A DNA stretch of 64,000 bases from NCBI GenBank assembly GCA_907163345.1, contig CAJQUN010001113.1, forward strand, positions 1-64,000. Direction: 5' to 3'. Below the pieces are notes generated by a model. It had not been told where the DNA came from, ran no database searches, and saw nothing but the letters and a program-made list of their open reading frames with translations. Every line of letters starts with the position of its first letter. The stretch's first letter is position 1. The position numbers and the translations under genes are program-made. This DNA is from Haberlea rhodopensis (lineage: Eukaryota; Streptophyta; Magnoliopsida; Lamiales; Gesneriaceae). Of this stretch, positions 23,640 through 35,685 are shown one piece after another.

Positions 23640-25489
23640 GCAAAGCTATCCAAATGGAAATTTTGGATGATTGAATTGATACTTTTTAGGCCACGTCATT
23701 TCTCGACATAGCATTTCTGTTTATTCAATTAAGGTCGAAGTAATGTTAAACTGGCTAAGACCTACCAATGTTCATGAGGTCCGATGTTTCATGGTTTAGC
23801 AGGATTCCAAATGTCGATTTATCAAAAGGTTTTGTTTTTAAAAATTGCTAAACCTATTACTCAACTGACACAGAAAAGTTGAAAATGTATTTGGTCAGAT
23901 GAGCATGAAATTTGTTTTCTTGAGACCCTGTATATAGTTTTGAACTGGTAACAAATGTTTTGTTTTAACAATTTGACGTCATTATTTATACGGGGGAAAA
24001 TTTGTTTTATTCGGACCACAAGAACTTAAAATATCTATTCTTTCAACCCGATCTGAATACGAGGCAACGCAGGTTGATGATTCTTTTGAAGGATTACGAT
24101 GGTGAAACTCAAATGTCGCTACGACTGCACTCAGTCATAAAGTCCACGAGTCTATTCTAGCTTTTGTTCGTATCACCAAGTACATGCCGATAGTTCTACA
24201 TCTGACTAAGCTTTTCAATCATACCAGAAATTATATCATTGTCTCAGCATTTCAAGTTGAGTCGAAATTTATTCTAAACATTAGATAAGCCTAACGAATT
24301 GATGTTCAAACTCAGAAATCTTAAGAATTTGTATCTTCAAGACATCCTTTTAGCTTTCAAGTATCTTATGATAGTTTTTAAGACTTAATAGTTGATAAGT
24401 TGTTCCTGATAATTCTGATTTGACCTCTGTCATTAGTCGTGAAGTCATGACTGTAAAGACAGTATCTACCCTGAAGACGAAATGCATTTGACTCTGAGAC
24501 CTCGGTTCTGATGGCGATGTATGAGATAAGACATTACTGATGTATTTTCAAATGTTGAGGTTGTCAGCAGGTTTAAACCAAATGAATGAAACTCGGAAGG
24601 TTGCTTCATGGCTTTAAAAGTCCAATGGTATTGAGAACATATGCTATGGATCCTGTGAAACGTATACCTAGAGACTGTGATGCTATTTTGAACATTATTG
24701 ATCTGCTTACTAAGTCTGCACTTTTTGTTCCTTACGAGCGGACTTATTTGTATACGAATATGACATGTTGTTTTTCGAGGATATGTTACTTACTGTGGCG
24801 AATGATTTGAACGTTGGAGAGCACGAAGCTTTGCTATTAATCGAATTTCCTATATTAATAACTACCAAATGAGCATAGGTTTAACCCTTTTGAAACCTTT
24901 TAGAAGAGACGAAGTAAATTGCCTTATTCTGAATAGAAATCAGTGAAAAACCAGTTGACTGGACCTGATATAATACGAGAAACAAATGATAAGATTTAGT
25001 TGTTCAGATAGCAGATGGCTGCCCAGGGACGTCAAGCTAGTTATTCTTCTAAACGAAGACGACACATAGTATTTCTGTTAGGAGACCGTGTGTTTCTGAA
25101 AATTTCTTCTTTAGAGACAGTAAATCTTTTTGGCATGTGAGGCAAATTATCACCTTGTTGTGTTGACTGTACAAGATCTGAGATTGAATTGGAAATATTG
25201 CATATAGATTGGCATTATCACCAGTTGTATTGGTCACTCGTGATGTATCTTTCTTCATGTTGCTCGTTGTGAATATATTTTTGAATCTATCACGTCTTTC
25301 AGCCTGATGAGATTGGACTCGATCATTCGTGTTAAACATCTTGTTTGCATTTTGGATCGCAAGGATAAATACCTATTCCATTGTGTTCAATATATCATGT
25401 CGTGTATTCTGATCCATATGTTGTTTTCAATGTTGATCTGTATCTATGTTCGAGATTTCGAGGACGAAATCTGTTTAAGTGGGGGAGAA
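23640..25489 (+). pseudogene. Chromovirus G pol remnant: RT end, RNase H, integrase, chromodomain-side tail
   Basis: Broken translations show landmarks in gypsy order: RT thumb with a Trp/Leu-Arg-Pro-Thr-Asn-Val motif (about 23755-23880), RNase H end with Leu-Lys-Tyr-Leu and Arg-Gln-Arg-Arg (about 24025-24110), integrase core with Asp-Leu-Leu-Thr-Lys-Ser-Ala (about 24690-24760), integrase tail (about 25010-25125) and Ile-Leu-Asp-Arg-Lys-Asp-Lys (about 25340-25370), typical of the region before the chromodomain end. Stops are frequent. The purine tract AAGTGGGGGAG lies at 25478-25488. Confidence 0.78.
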
Positions 25490-25490
25490 A

Positions 25491-28461
25491 CGTAAGACCC
25501 CGAGATTTGATTAATGTTAATTAAATATAAATTGGAAATTAATTAATAATTAATTAGAAGTGAAATTGACAATTTAATCGGACATGAGATAATTTTGAAA
25601 TGGTAAACTAAACTCCGATAATATTTTTCCGAGATAATTATTTTGAATAGTAAATAAAACTCCGATTATATTTTAAAGATAAATTATTAAAACGAAGAAT
25701 TAAATTTTGTGTTATAGTAGTGTGTATAAATCTCAATTGTTGATTGTAAATTGAATATATATCAGTACACCGTTGACACTCTGATGTACATAACTGGACT
25801 GGAAACAATATTATAAAGGCACTTTCAGCTCACTTTTCATGCACTAAAATGTGTAAACACACACACACACAGAAACCGATTTCAGCTTCTCCTCCCGAGC
25901 GCATCTGACCTCTTCCCGCTAAAGCCGAACGACTGCCACCTTCCAACCACAAACCGGCGAACCATGCACACCACCGTCTAGCCAACTCACCAGCGGTCAT
26001 TTCCATACCAAGAACCCTCGGTAAGAGTCTCAAAAACCCGTCGATTTATCCCTGCTAATTTTGAGTTGCGATTTCTAGGGTTCATGAGTTTGTGGTTCAA
26101 TTTCCTTCTTTTAACCATAACTTAGTTCAAATTCAGTTGTGCAAACCATTCCCCTCGCCTAGACCGACTTTTCCCCTCCGGTTGCCGCCCCTCTCGCCGC
26201 CCTGTGTCACCAAAAAACGTGCATGCAACCACGGTTACTTTTCACGCAATGGTAAATTCGAAATTTCAGCTTTAAAATTCGAAATGTAGCTTTCAAATTT
26301 TAGGTGTTGATGTTTTTCCCTGAAATTTGGTGTAGTTTAGTCAAATTTATCGACTCATGTTGGGTTGGCCGATCATTGTTTCTTGCATGTGATGGCGTAG
26401 GTGTTTAACTCATGTTCTTGGCCTCTAATCTCTATTTAGTGTGATTGTTGGTTGGGTTTTCGAGTATCCTAGTTGTTCGAAATCATGCAGCTTTAATGTT
26501 CAAAAATATTGTAGTTGGTTTTGAAATTGGCGATGAGTGGTGGTGGGATATAACGTTCGATTTTAGTGTTTTGGGATGAAAAATGTTTAAATCCTGTTCT
26601 TGATCGAATTTAACCTATTTAAATCATTTGGAGAGGATGGCATGTGTTTACAATGGCATTTTTTGGGTTGAGTTCGAATTATTGTTGTTAGACTATAGAT
26701 TTGGTGTATTTTGACAATTTCCAGACTGTTCAGAGGGGGGATTTCTAGCTTGTTATAGTTGGTTTGAAATCCTTGCTGTAATAGCCAAGTTCAAACTGAG
26801 TTTATTTTTCAAGTGATTAATAATATTGAATAATGTACATTGGCATGATTGAAATGGAAAGTGTTGAATTTCGAATTATTGTTAGGCTATATGGTTTCAT
26901 CGGAGTGGTTAGGAAGCTAAGAGTTTTCCCTAAATACTGAAAAACCTCAAGAAATGAATTGCACGAACTTGGGAAATCAAATCAATATGCTATCGAATGT
27001 GGTTTAAATATGTAAGGAAATTGAATACTAATTGGAATTAAGATGATTCTAATTACTTCATTTTAACAAATTAAATGGCATAGTATGATTGAATGAATAT
27101 TTGGAATTATGTAGATCTTATTAAATTCCATACTTAAATGTCATTGATGTGATCGAAGATATCGAGATTGGATAACTAAGAATAGGTATGTTGCGATCGG
27201 TAACATACGACATGTATCTGCATTATTTGATACATGGTTTGCTGAACTTACGTGACTTACGTGAAATTACTTGGCTATGTGATTTTACTTGAATTATGAG
27301 CATTCATGGTTGATATATCGATGTATGAAAATAAATGTTTTGTTAACACACATCTTTTTCAATAACTGTACATCAATATATGACTTTCACGTTGGACATA
27401 TTAAGTTGCATCATATGATATTATGATTTGGCATGTGCATTGACACGCATAGACATTGAGCACGTGATGTTGATCCTACCGATTCTTTCGTTGATACCCT
27501 TATCTTTTTCGTTGGTATCTGTGATGCGTGTCTGGGGATGATGGGTACGTCGATGGTTCGACGGAGAGAGTGAGCTGAGAGATGCCGTAGCGATGAGTGT
27601 GCCGACGTCGCCCACACATGAGGGATGATGGACTGCCGATGGCTCTACTGAGAGAGATGTCGTAGCGACGAGCGAGTCGACGCCCTGCTCGAGCTTAATA
27701 TTGATTGATGATACATTTCTTTGGACTCCAATATTCTGGTATCTTGAGATATTTGATAGCTATTCCTTGGATTCCGGACTTATGCTCTCCCGAGATGATT
27801 TGTACCTTTCATGCATCGCATTACATTGCATTGCATTACATCATATATCACATTTTATAGATACATGTTGTAATTACTTGATAGTTTCATATTGGGCTTA
27901 GATTCACTCCCTAGGGGGCTGTTGTTGTCTTTGTGTGTGGGCAATGGCAGGTATTACAGTGGCCAGGATCCCAAAGAGAGAATGCTCGCTGGATGTCTTA
28001 CCTGAGGTTGTTTTCTTTTATCTATCCCAGCCGTAGGATAGTTATGTATACCAGGGTGTGTCATTGATAGTATAACTATGTAATGGAGTTTATTTCCTTC
28101 CAGTCTTGATTATTGGAGAATATTTGATGTTTCTTTAATGCTGATGGTATTATGCACATATTTTGAGTATGAAATGTGTGCTGGAGACTTATTGTGCATG
28201 CTATGGTATGATGTAAATATTTTTAGCACAGATTATGTGCTGGGTGCCTATGATGCATGCTATGGTATTATGTATTTATTGCTGCACTGGGATATGATTA
28301 TTGTGCTTTTCAATTTTTTTGGTATGTCCCTCATGCAGGGAGGTCATGCCGAAATTTTTAGAGCCACTTGTTGGCAGGGATTTTAAATAATCTTTCACTG
28401 TTTACAAATAAATACTCATTGTGTGATAATTAAGCACTTGATTAGCAACTAGGTCCTCACA
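25491..28461 (+). mobile_element. Chromovirus G 3' LTR
   Basis: It starts right after the purine tract with CGTAAGACCCCGAG, where T of the usual TG start has become C, and ends TCCTCACA, about 2971 bp. The last 885 bp match the truncated 5' LTR at 7336-8174. No convincing reading frame is present inside. The following sequence belongs to another element. Confidence 0.82.
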
Positions 28462-29568
28462 CGTACCTTATAATCCAATAGTAAGAGTCAATACTTGCTT
28501 TTGCCCCGAGATCCAGTGAATCATTCGCTATATACACGACGATATAAGATCCAAAAGGCCTAGGCAAAGCGTACGATAAAATTTCAACAACATAAAAAAA
28601 GAATTTCAAAAAACAGATATCGGCGATCGATCGCTGCTCCCCAGGCGATTGATCGCTCCCAGGCAAACGATCGTCTCTCGATGGATTTTGGCTACTGCCC
28701 CTTGGCGATAGATCTCTAAAATTTGGAGATCGATCGCCAGTCTCACCGATCGCTCGCTAAGCTTCAAGCGATCGATCGCTCGTACTATTCATCGTCTTCA
28801 AAAATTGACCAACGACGCGGTGATCGAATGCTCCAGCCCTAGCGATCGATCGCTCCAACCTGATTCAGCCAAAAAATGGCATTTTTCGAGCAACAACTCC
28901 CAAAACAATCATCCCAACCCCCAAAACTCCATAAATCCTTAACATAAACACAAGAATAATCTTCATAACACCATAACCAAAAATCTCTAAAAACTCAAAA
29001 CTCAACCCACCTCCAATCTTAACCAAATTCAACAAAATACAATCAAACAACCACAATCAAGAGATGAAGGAGATTACCATTCGATTTGCTCACGAATCTT
29101 GTTCAAAGACCGAGTTCCATGGGTTTCTCTTCAAGGGGAAAAGAAGGGGGAGAAGAGATGGGAGGAGGCGATGAGGGTGGGAGGAGAGAAAGAGGAAGTG
29201 AGCGGAGTGACTGAATACTAAGTCCACTTGGTATATATATAGCACCAAGGGTCCACAAACTCGAGTCTCAAATACTCGCAGCAAAAACTCATTAATAATA
29301 AAAGTGTTCAATAAAATCTCACACTCCCTCAAATACATCTCAAACCTCAATCCAAGGCTCCCCAGACGCCAAATCCCATTACGAACACAATCCCAAGGTT
29401 CAACACATCAATGAGAATAAAATCTCAACATTTGGATCCAACAACCCCGATACCGGATTAACATCATCGGGAGTCTCAACACCGTAAATATCTCATAATT
29501 ACCCCAACTAAATCAATTAAGGGTTATAATCACTCCGGAATTAACACGATTAATTTTTGAATATCACA
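28462..29568 (-). mobile_element. Truncated minus-strand LTR, chromovirus-like family F
   Basis: On the minus strand a Ty3/gypsy-style end (AATTTCGAGGATGAAATT and a purine-rich tract at about 29605-29570) precedes the likely LTR start TGTGATAT. A TATA box TATATATA lies at 29231-29241, with a pyrimidine-rich leader after it. The 3' end of the LTR is cut at the junction with element G. It contains a palindrome array 375-615 bp downstream of the TATA box. Family assignment is from the end motif only. Confidence 0.55.
28624..28852. promoter_or_regulatory. Degenerate CGATCGATCG palindromes in LTR F
   Basis: About nine full or partial copies of the palindrome start at 28624, 28646, 28664, 28706, 28727, 28747, 28769, 28821 and 28843. 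Neighbouring copies are mostly 20-22 bp apart. Unlike in families A-C the array lies downstream of the predicted TATA box of its own LTR. Confidence 0.6.
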
Positions 29569-31345
29569 TTTATCCTCCATTAATCAAATTTCATCCTCGA
29601 AATTTGCACTCGTGTACCCAATGTACAACCAAGACCACGCAACTCGACTCGATTGCACAGTATCGATTCATGAATACGTCATGAACGAAACTCCAACTGT
29701 GAGGACATCGACCTCGCACCGAACTCTGGAATGGAGATATCCTCCCAAACCATCACAATCTTCAAAAAGATGTTAACATACCTCGATGTTAGCTAACCAA
29801 AAGAAGTCGATTAACCTTAACTGCTATCTACTCGAATCATTCTTGTTTCCAACATAGATATCACCTAAATGATATCTCTACTACTTGATCTACGATGCCA
29901 AATACACATCGTTATGAAGGAAACCACCATTATACAGCAGTATAGTCATACTAAATTTGGTTTCCGCTATCCAACTCCACCACCATTAACGGAATCTTAC
30001 TCATCAAAGAGTAGTTGCACCATTGCAGTTCGAATCGGGCAACACATGACCACCAATAAACAAAAAAATACATCTCTACAGATGTCAACATCAGCGTGTT
30101 CCAAGAAATCACATCTCGGCCCAACACACTATCGCAAACTTCACAAAATCACATGACTTCAAAGAGAACATGCAAGAAGCTCCATTGCATTCTCACGACA
30201 TGTGTCAACAATGACACCGAACGAATTCGAATCATGGTTATCCCTTGTTTACCCTTAGAATCAACAATTTTTGTACAAGGATAACTATCGAATTAAAACA
30301 AAACGAACTACCTCACGATTTTATTCCTCAGAATGAATCGTCACATCGAGATTACCAATCTCAAGGATACTACAATCTATTACAAGAGATTCACTAATCC
30401 AGGCACACTAACTAGTTACTCATCAAGCATAAAATGCTGGCATACCTATATACATATCGATATGTATGCCTCAATGCCAAATACACCATAGGCGTATTCA
30501 ATGCACTCAACTTGGATATCTCCAATCATACTCACAAGCCCCAGACATAATTGTCAATCACTCAATTATTCTCACAACGTAGAGAATAATGATTGACGAG
30601 CTAACGAATAATGGTGTGAGTTCAACATCGACACCACGCACACCGTCTCTTTCAAAGATTCCCAACAGATATATCAATACATCTTTCCTTACGAGGAAAG
30701 TGTCATACAACCATGACTCTCCAAACTCGAACCATCGTTCGAACAATCTAGATACATTTATACCGAAATGTAGCCCTGAACCAATAATACATAATTGAAT
30801 CGTGATAGTGCGTCAATGCTACTATCACCCATCACTCTCAAAACAGCATACACGACGAATACAGGTCCAACAATTCCGTACTAATATAGTAGTACTCAGA
30901 TACTTTCAAGCATCTATCTAGGGACGTCTCCTCGTACGTCTCACAAATAACATAAAGCCATTACCCGGTCCACTACCAGTAATGCTTACCATGATTGATT
31001 CAAAATCAACCCGCAACCGATACCAACAGCCTCCATGACAGCATTGTTCCAAACCATAAAACATTATCTCCCCAAGAGATACAATCGATATAGTAGTGTT
31101 ACCACACTGACTATATCTTAGAACTTTGGTTACGGTTCACCATTGCATCCCCAATGCAAGAACACCCAAGTAGAAATACAATAACATGTGGACACTCACG
31201 TTGGTACCCCCAACAAAACTGAGCTGTCATGACACAAGTTCCTCGACGCATTTAATGTAAGAACGCTCTCTTGAGGTATCTCTTACCCCAAGGCCATTTC
31301 TAAAAACATCTAAGACCAAGATAGATGTTCATAGTGGTACCCTTA
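29569..31345 (-). pseudogene. Degenerate internal DNA next to LTR F
   Basis: By orientation this is the 3' internal part of the F element. Apart from the short sequence before the LTR I recognise no domain; reading frames are short on both strands. It ends with CCTTA at the left edge of the B' LTR. Confidence 0.4.
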
Positions 31346-32628
31346 TGATCGCTATTTATTTAAACAGAAAATTTCAGTGTAGCGATTTTATACCGTAAGT
31401 GCACAGTGTCAAGTTTTAGTATAGTAGATTTTAAGAAAAGGTTGTCGAACCCACAGTGACTAGAAAATAAGTATCAAACTCAACTAGTTTAACTATATTT
31501 AGCCTACGCTAATTAATGATGAAAATTATACTAATTTAACTTTTGACACGAAATAAACCCAACGAGAAGTAAAAAGATTATAAATCAGTAGAGACAATTA
31601 TTAAGACTTTGGTTCACCCATGTAATCCCCCATAATTCGTCTATTAGTTAAGATTTAAATTCAAACATTCTAAGGTGATTAATTTTCATAATGCACTTGT
31701 TATACTTTGGTCGAGTTATAACAAGTCTAATACTAAGATGCAACAAGGCAATGATCATTCACTTATTTAACACTCAATATTGTATGCCGATTTATGAAAG
31801 CTTCTAACCTTCGATTTTTGTAAATTTATTGCTATCACACGTGCGTTTGATTTTACTTGGTCAGTCTCAATCTAAACCCACGGCACAATTTACTATATCG
31901 TAATATCCTATGGTCAATTCAATCGCAATAAATAATCATTCAAGGGTGATCAATCCCTTAAAAGCATGAACAACAACAAATTATGCACAAAGAATTATAA
32001 GAATCAATCAAAAACCTTAATTTGAATTATGGGTTCAAAACATGGGTCTTGACAACAAAACTAGCCAACAATCATAATCAAATAACAATGTAAAATTATG
32101 TTTAGCAACAAATCAAACATTAAGAATCTAAAAATAAAAGAAGAACTAAGTTTAGAAATACTAAAGAACAGCTCTAAGATGACTCCTTGCGCTGCTACAT
32201 CATCCCGTCTCTCCTGGATTGTCTTGCTCTTCAATGGTTCATGATGATATGGGATGAGTGTTGGGGATGGAGTATGGTGGAGGCTGATGTTGTAGGTTAA
32301 ATTATGAGCCAAAGTCCCTCAAAAACTTCCAAGACTTCCAAGACGCGCCTGGTGATTGATCGCCGAAAACTACCGATCGATCGCCAAAACATTCTGCTTC
32401 TATTTTTCAAAATCTTAAACTCCACAATCAATCGACGAGAAATGGCGATCGATTGCCAAAAGTTTCTCGACGGCCGTGATCGATCGCGGAAAAATGCCGA
32501 TCGATCGCCACTCTTAAAATTCAACTTTTGAGATTTTTGTCCTTTCTTCGACGTGTTCGCTCTATTTGGTCATTTTTCATCATTTTTTGCTTATATCCTC
32601 CACTTTTACGCACTTAGACCTAGATTCC
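31346..32628 (-). mobile_element. Main piece of B' 3' LTR
   Basis: It is the reverse complement of a family B-type LTR, with its CA end at 31346. It is interrupted at 32624-32628 (ATTCC) by element A and resumes at 40616-40696. Joined length is about 1364 bp, close to the 1379 bp of the B LTR at 5957-7335. The distal end reads TT where TG is expected. Confidence 0.85.
32353..32507. promoter_or_regulatory. Three palindrome pairs in B' LTR
   Basis: Copies start at 32353/32374, 32425/32446 and 32477/32498, each pair 21 bp apart. Pair intervals are 72 and 52 bp, the mirror image of 52 and 72 in the plus-strand LTR at 5957-7335, as expected for opposite orientation. The imperfect copies show only CpG transitions. 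Confidence 0.7.
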
Positions 32629-34181
32629 TGATAGGCTTAGATTTTGAGTGATTTTAACTGTAATTTCTTCCCATTTTCCGTACTTTTTCCTGGATGATAT
32701 TATGCTTTTTGGTGTTTATTCGTTTGTTTCAGGAAATTAGACCGGAAGTGGAAGAAATGAGCTTACATGAAGATAACGGGCGAAATCGAGGCGTAAAAGA
32801 AGAGAAAACAAAAGAAGATGGATCTCCCAAATCTCGATCGATCGAGATTTATTCTCGATCGATCGAGCCAGCCAGAAGCGAGAATCAGGATTTTTTGAAG
32901 GCTCGATCGATCGGTGGAAATCTCGATCGATCGAGCGAGGCAGTAACTTCAGCAGCAAATTTTGAGAAATCTCGATCGATCGGTGGAAATTCTCGATCGA
33001 TCGAGCGAGGCAGTGAGTGCAAAAGGCTGACGTGAACAGTGCACCGATCGATCGGTGAAAATATCGATCGATCGAGACGCGAAATCTGAAGATTTTATTT
33101 TCCTTATTTATCGAGATTTTGGGGGCTTTTTAGAGGGGTGGATTCATTTCAAAAAGAGAGACGAATTTTACACAGAATATCAGACGAATTCTAGGTCAAG
33201 GAGCCGCCGCCCAACGCCGCCAAGGAGATCCAATCTCCGTTCTTCGTCCAAAGTCGAGCCAATCTCTTCCGGAGTGCAAGGAAGGAACAAGAGAAGGAAT
33301 TACGGTGCAACGCACGGATTCATCCATCGTTTATCGTATTTCTGAACCTTAATTTATTTGATTTTCATTTTCATTTGAAGTTTTTGAGGTCGAGAGACAA
33401 TTAAACTCATCTGTATTTGATTTGAATTGAATTTGGTTTATATTATTGAAGTTTTCGTTCGTTGTGTTTGATATATTGATTCATTGGTATTTGAGCGTAT
33501 TGATATTTATTGTTCATAGATTGATTGCATGTGTAGATCAAAGTCTAGCTAGCTTTGATTGAATTTGAGAGTTACAACCGAGATCGAGAGATAACGTTGT
33601 AACACGCTCCATTAATTTATGATGTATGTCACGATTGAGATCGAGAGATGATATCGCATACGTGAGAACTTGAAATCGAAAGATTTAGAGTTATAAGGTT
33701 TTGATAATTTAAGCAACTTTGAATTAGTAAATAGGTGCACGAGAGTGACTTATTCTAATTTATTGTTAGTTTCGTTACAGCTCGAGAGAGTGTATCGAAT
33801 AATAGTGAAAACCTTTCACCTTTAAAATCAATTGAGTGATAATTTGAGAATTCCATTGGATCAGTAGAGATAATATAATTGAACGACGAGCTTGGTAATT
33901 TTCTCGAGTGACTTACCTTCGCATTTCCGGAACCATTCTATTCTTTGTTTCTAGTTTAATCTTTATTCTTTAGTTTAATCTAGCTTTAGTTAATCAAACT
34001 TCTTTTATCGTAGGCTAAATATAATTTTATTAATCTTATTTGGTACTTATACGTTAGTCCCTGTGGATTCGACAACCTGTACTTAATTTTCACTATACTA
34101 AAACTTGACAACCGTGCACTTGCGGTAGAATCGCTTCAACCCATTCTTTGAAATATCTTTTGTTTAAAAATAAAGCGGTCA
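32629..34181 (+). mobile_element. 5' LTR of element A
   Basis: It starts TGATAGGC and ends GCGGTCA. A palindrome array occupies 32835-33074, and a TATA-like TATTTAT lies at 33105-33111. A GC-richer stretch with CCGCCGCC follows at about 33205-33230, and the last 250 bp are conserved with families B and C (ACTTGACA, TGCACTTGCGGTAGA). Confidence 0.93.
32835..33074. promoter_or_regulatory. Four palindrome pairs in element A 5' LTR
   Basis: CGATCGATCG cores, most within CTCGATCGATCGAG, start at 32835/32856, 32904/32924, 32973/32994 and 33045/33065. Spacing within pairs is 21, 20, 21 and 20 bp, and between pairs 69, 69 and 72 bp. All eight cores are intact. The array ends 31 bp before the TATA-like box. 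Confidence 0.72.
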
Positions 34182-34187
34182 AGTTTT

Positions 34188-34205
34188 TGGCGCCGTTGCC
34201 GGGGA
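34188..34205 (+). other. Primer-binding site (tRNA-Asp) of element A
   Basis: Six bases after the LTR the 18-mer TGGCGCCGTTGCCGGGGA is complementary to the 3' end of plant tRNA-Asp, the usual minus-strand primer of Athila-like elements. Confidence 0.92.
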
Positions 34206-34370
34206 CTAATCTGTATAATATCATACGAGATTAGTTAATTGTAATTTAGCCAATTCTTTTATTATTGCATTTTTGTTTTCTTTGTTTTCTTTTGTTGATC
34301 TTTGTGAATAACTTTGTGCATTTTGTTGTCTCCTTTTGTCTATTGTGTACAGGAATCGGTTCTTTAGTGC

Positions 34371-35651
34371 ATGCATAGAAGAGAGGAACCCTTTCTCGAG
34401 CCGTTTGATCCAGAGATAGAGAGAACGTTACTAAGAAGATTACGAGAAGCTCGAGAAATGGCTGACAATAACGAAGCACAGCACCCTAGATCGATGATGG
34501 ACTTTGCACAACCCGCATTTCATGGATCGTTGTCGAGTATTACAAGGCCGACGATTCAAGCAAACAATTTTGAGATCAAGCCGGCAATCATACAAATGAT
34601 TCAGCACTCAGTGATGTTCGGGGGAGCAGCTACAGATGATCCGAACAATCACATCTCCAACTTTTTGGAGATTTGTGATACATTCAAACACAATGGCGTC
34701 TCTGACGATGCCATCAGGTTAAGACTCTTTCCCTTTTCATTACGAGACAAAGCTAAGGCATGGTTGAATTCTTTACCTGCAGGTTCTATCACAACATGGG
34801 AGGGGATGACAAAGGCGTTTTTGTCAAAGTACTTTCCCCCTTCCAAGACGGCGAAGATGCGGAACGATATCACGACTTTTGGTCAGTTTGACCCCGAGAC
34901 TTTATACGAAGCGTGGGATCGGTTTAAGGAGTTGTTGAGGAGATGCCCACACCATGGTCTACCCATATGGCTGCAGGTACAAACGTTTTATAACGGTTTA
35001 TTTTCTGCTAACCGTTCCATGATTGATGCAGCATCTGGGGGATCCATAATGAGAAAGACGCCGGAAGAAGCATATAGCTTGTTGGAGGAAATGGCGTGCA
35101 ACAGTTATCAGTGGCAATCTGAGAGGAGCACGCCACAGAAACCAATGGGGGTCCATCAAGTGGACGAGATCACTGCTCTTTCGGCTCAATTAGAAGCCAT
35201 GAACCGGAAGATTGATAGCATGGGAGCAGCAGCAATGTAGGCCCAAACTATTTTCTGTGAGCTGTGTGGAGGCGGTCATCCTAGCATCGAGTGCCAGGCA
35301 GGTAATCAATTTAACCAATCCGTTGAAGCTGTTAATTTTGTAGGTAACAGGCCACCCAATAATTCCTACTCGAATTACAACCAACCGTGGAGGAACCACC
35401 CGAATTTGAGGTGGTCGAATCAAGAAAATGTGTTGAACCCTCAACCGCAGGCCGGGTTCACACAAAAGCCGAGTATGGAGGAATTGATGGCGAAGCTGAT
35501 TTCATCAACAGAGGTGAGGATGCAGAATCAAGATGCATCAATCAAAAATTTGGAGGTGCAGATAGGGCAGTTGGCCACGTTGATATCTGGGAGGACGCAA
35601 GGTACGCTCCCGAGTGATTCTGTAAAGAATCCGAAGGAGCCATCAAATTGA
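34371..35651 (+). pseudogene. Element A gag with one internal amber stop
   Basis: One frame of 427 codons encodes an Athila-type Gag. The retrotransposon gag core spans residues of about 120-225, with Trp-Leu-Asn-Ser-Leu and Lys-Tyr-Phe-Pro motifs, and a zinc knuckle Cys-X2-Cys-X4-His-X4-Cys follows at about 296-308. A TAG at 35238-35240 lies just before the zinc knuckle and probably replaced CAG. The frame ends at TGA 35649-35651, where relatives continue into the protease linker. Gag would form the particle; without protease it could not mature by itself. Confidence 0.9.
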
Positions 35652-35669
35652 TGAAGACAAGGAGGTGAC

Positions 35670-35685
35670 AGTCCAGCTTGGGACT
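35670..35685 (+). other. Post-pol hairpin in element A
   Basis: AGTCC and GGACT flank a 6-base loop, 18 bp after the gag stop. B' has the same hairpin after its integrase tail (3334-3319, minus). It shows that the deletion in A removed everything from gag to this point. Confidence 0.55.

Larger units (their letters stand above)
7336..28461 (+). mobile_element. Old chromovirus-like Ty3/gypsy element G, interrupted
   Basis: The element has the end of a 5' LTR (7336-8174), an initiator tRNA-Met primer site (8177-8188), degenerate internal DNA (8175-10171 and from about 23575 to 25489) and a complete 3' LTR (25491-28461). The first part of the 5' LTR was lost where element B sits. A cluster of copia elements is inserted between the 5' internal region and the RT region. 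Many stops and indels show that it is much older than its insertions. Confidence 0.8.

Noticed and set aside
25830..26289. Short frames in a GC-richer part of the chromovirus 3' LTR that could look like an exon
   Set aside because: They lie inside the LTR bounded by the purine tract and the CTCACA end, and no domain or splice structure was seen.
28624..28852. Possible CRISPR-like or satellite array of CGATCGATCG units
   Set aside because: Units are 10-bp palindromes at short spacing inside LTRs of a plant genome, with no spacer pattern or cas genes.
29869..30798. Frames of 62-95 codons that might be a host gene next to element F
   Set aside because: There is no recognisable domain, frames on both strands are equally short, and the orientation fits decayed element DNA.
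32694..33345. Plus-strand frames of 96-113 codons in the element A LTRs (also 39124-39774)
   Set aside because: These are LTR sequences with Ser-Ile-Asp-Arg repeats produced by the palindromes; they are present because the two LTRs are identical, not because they are genes.
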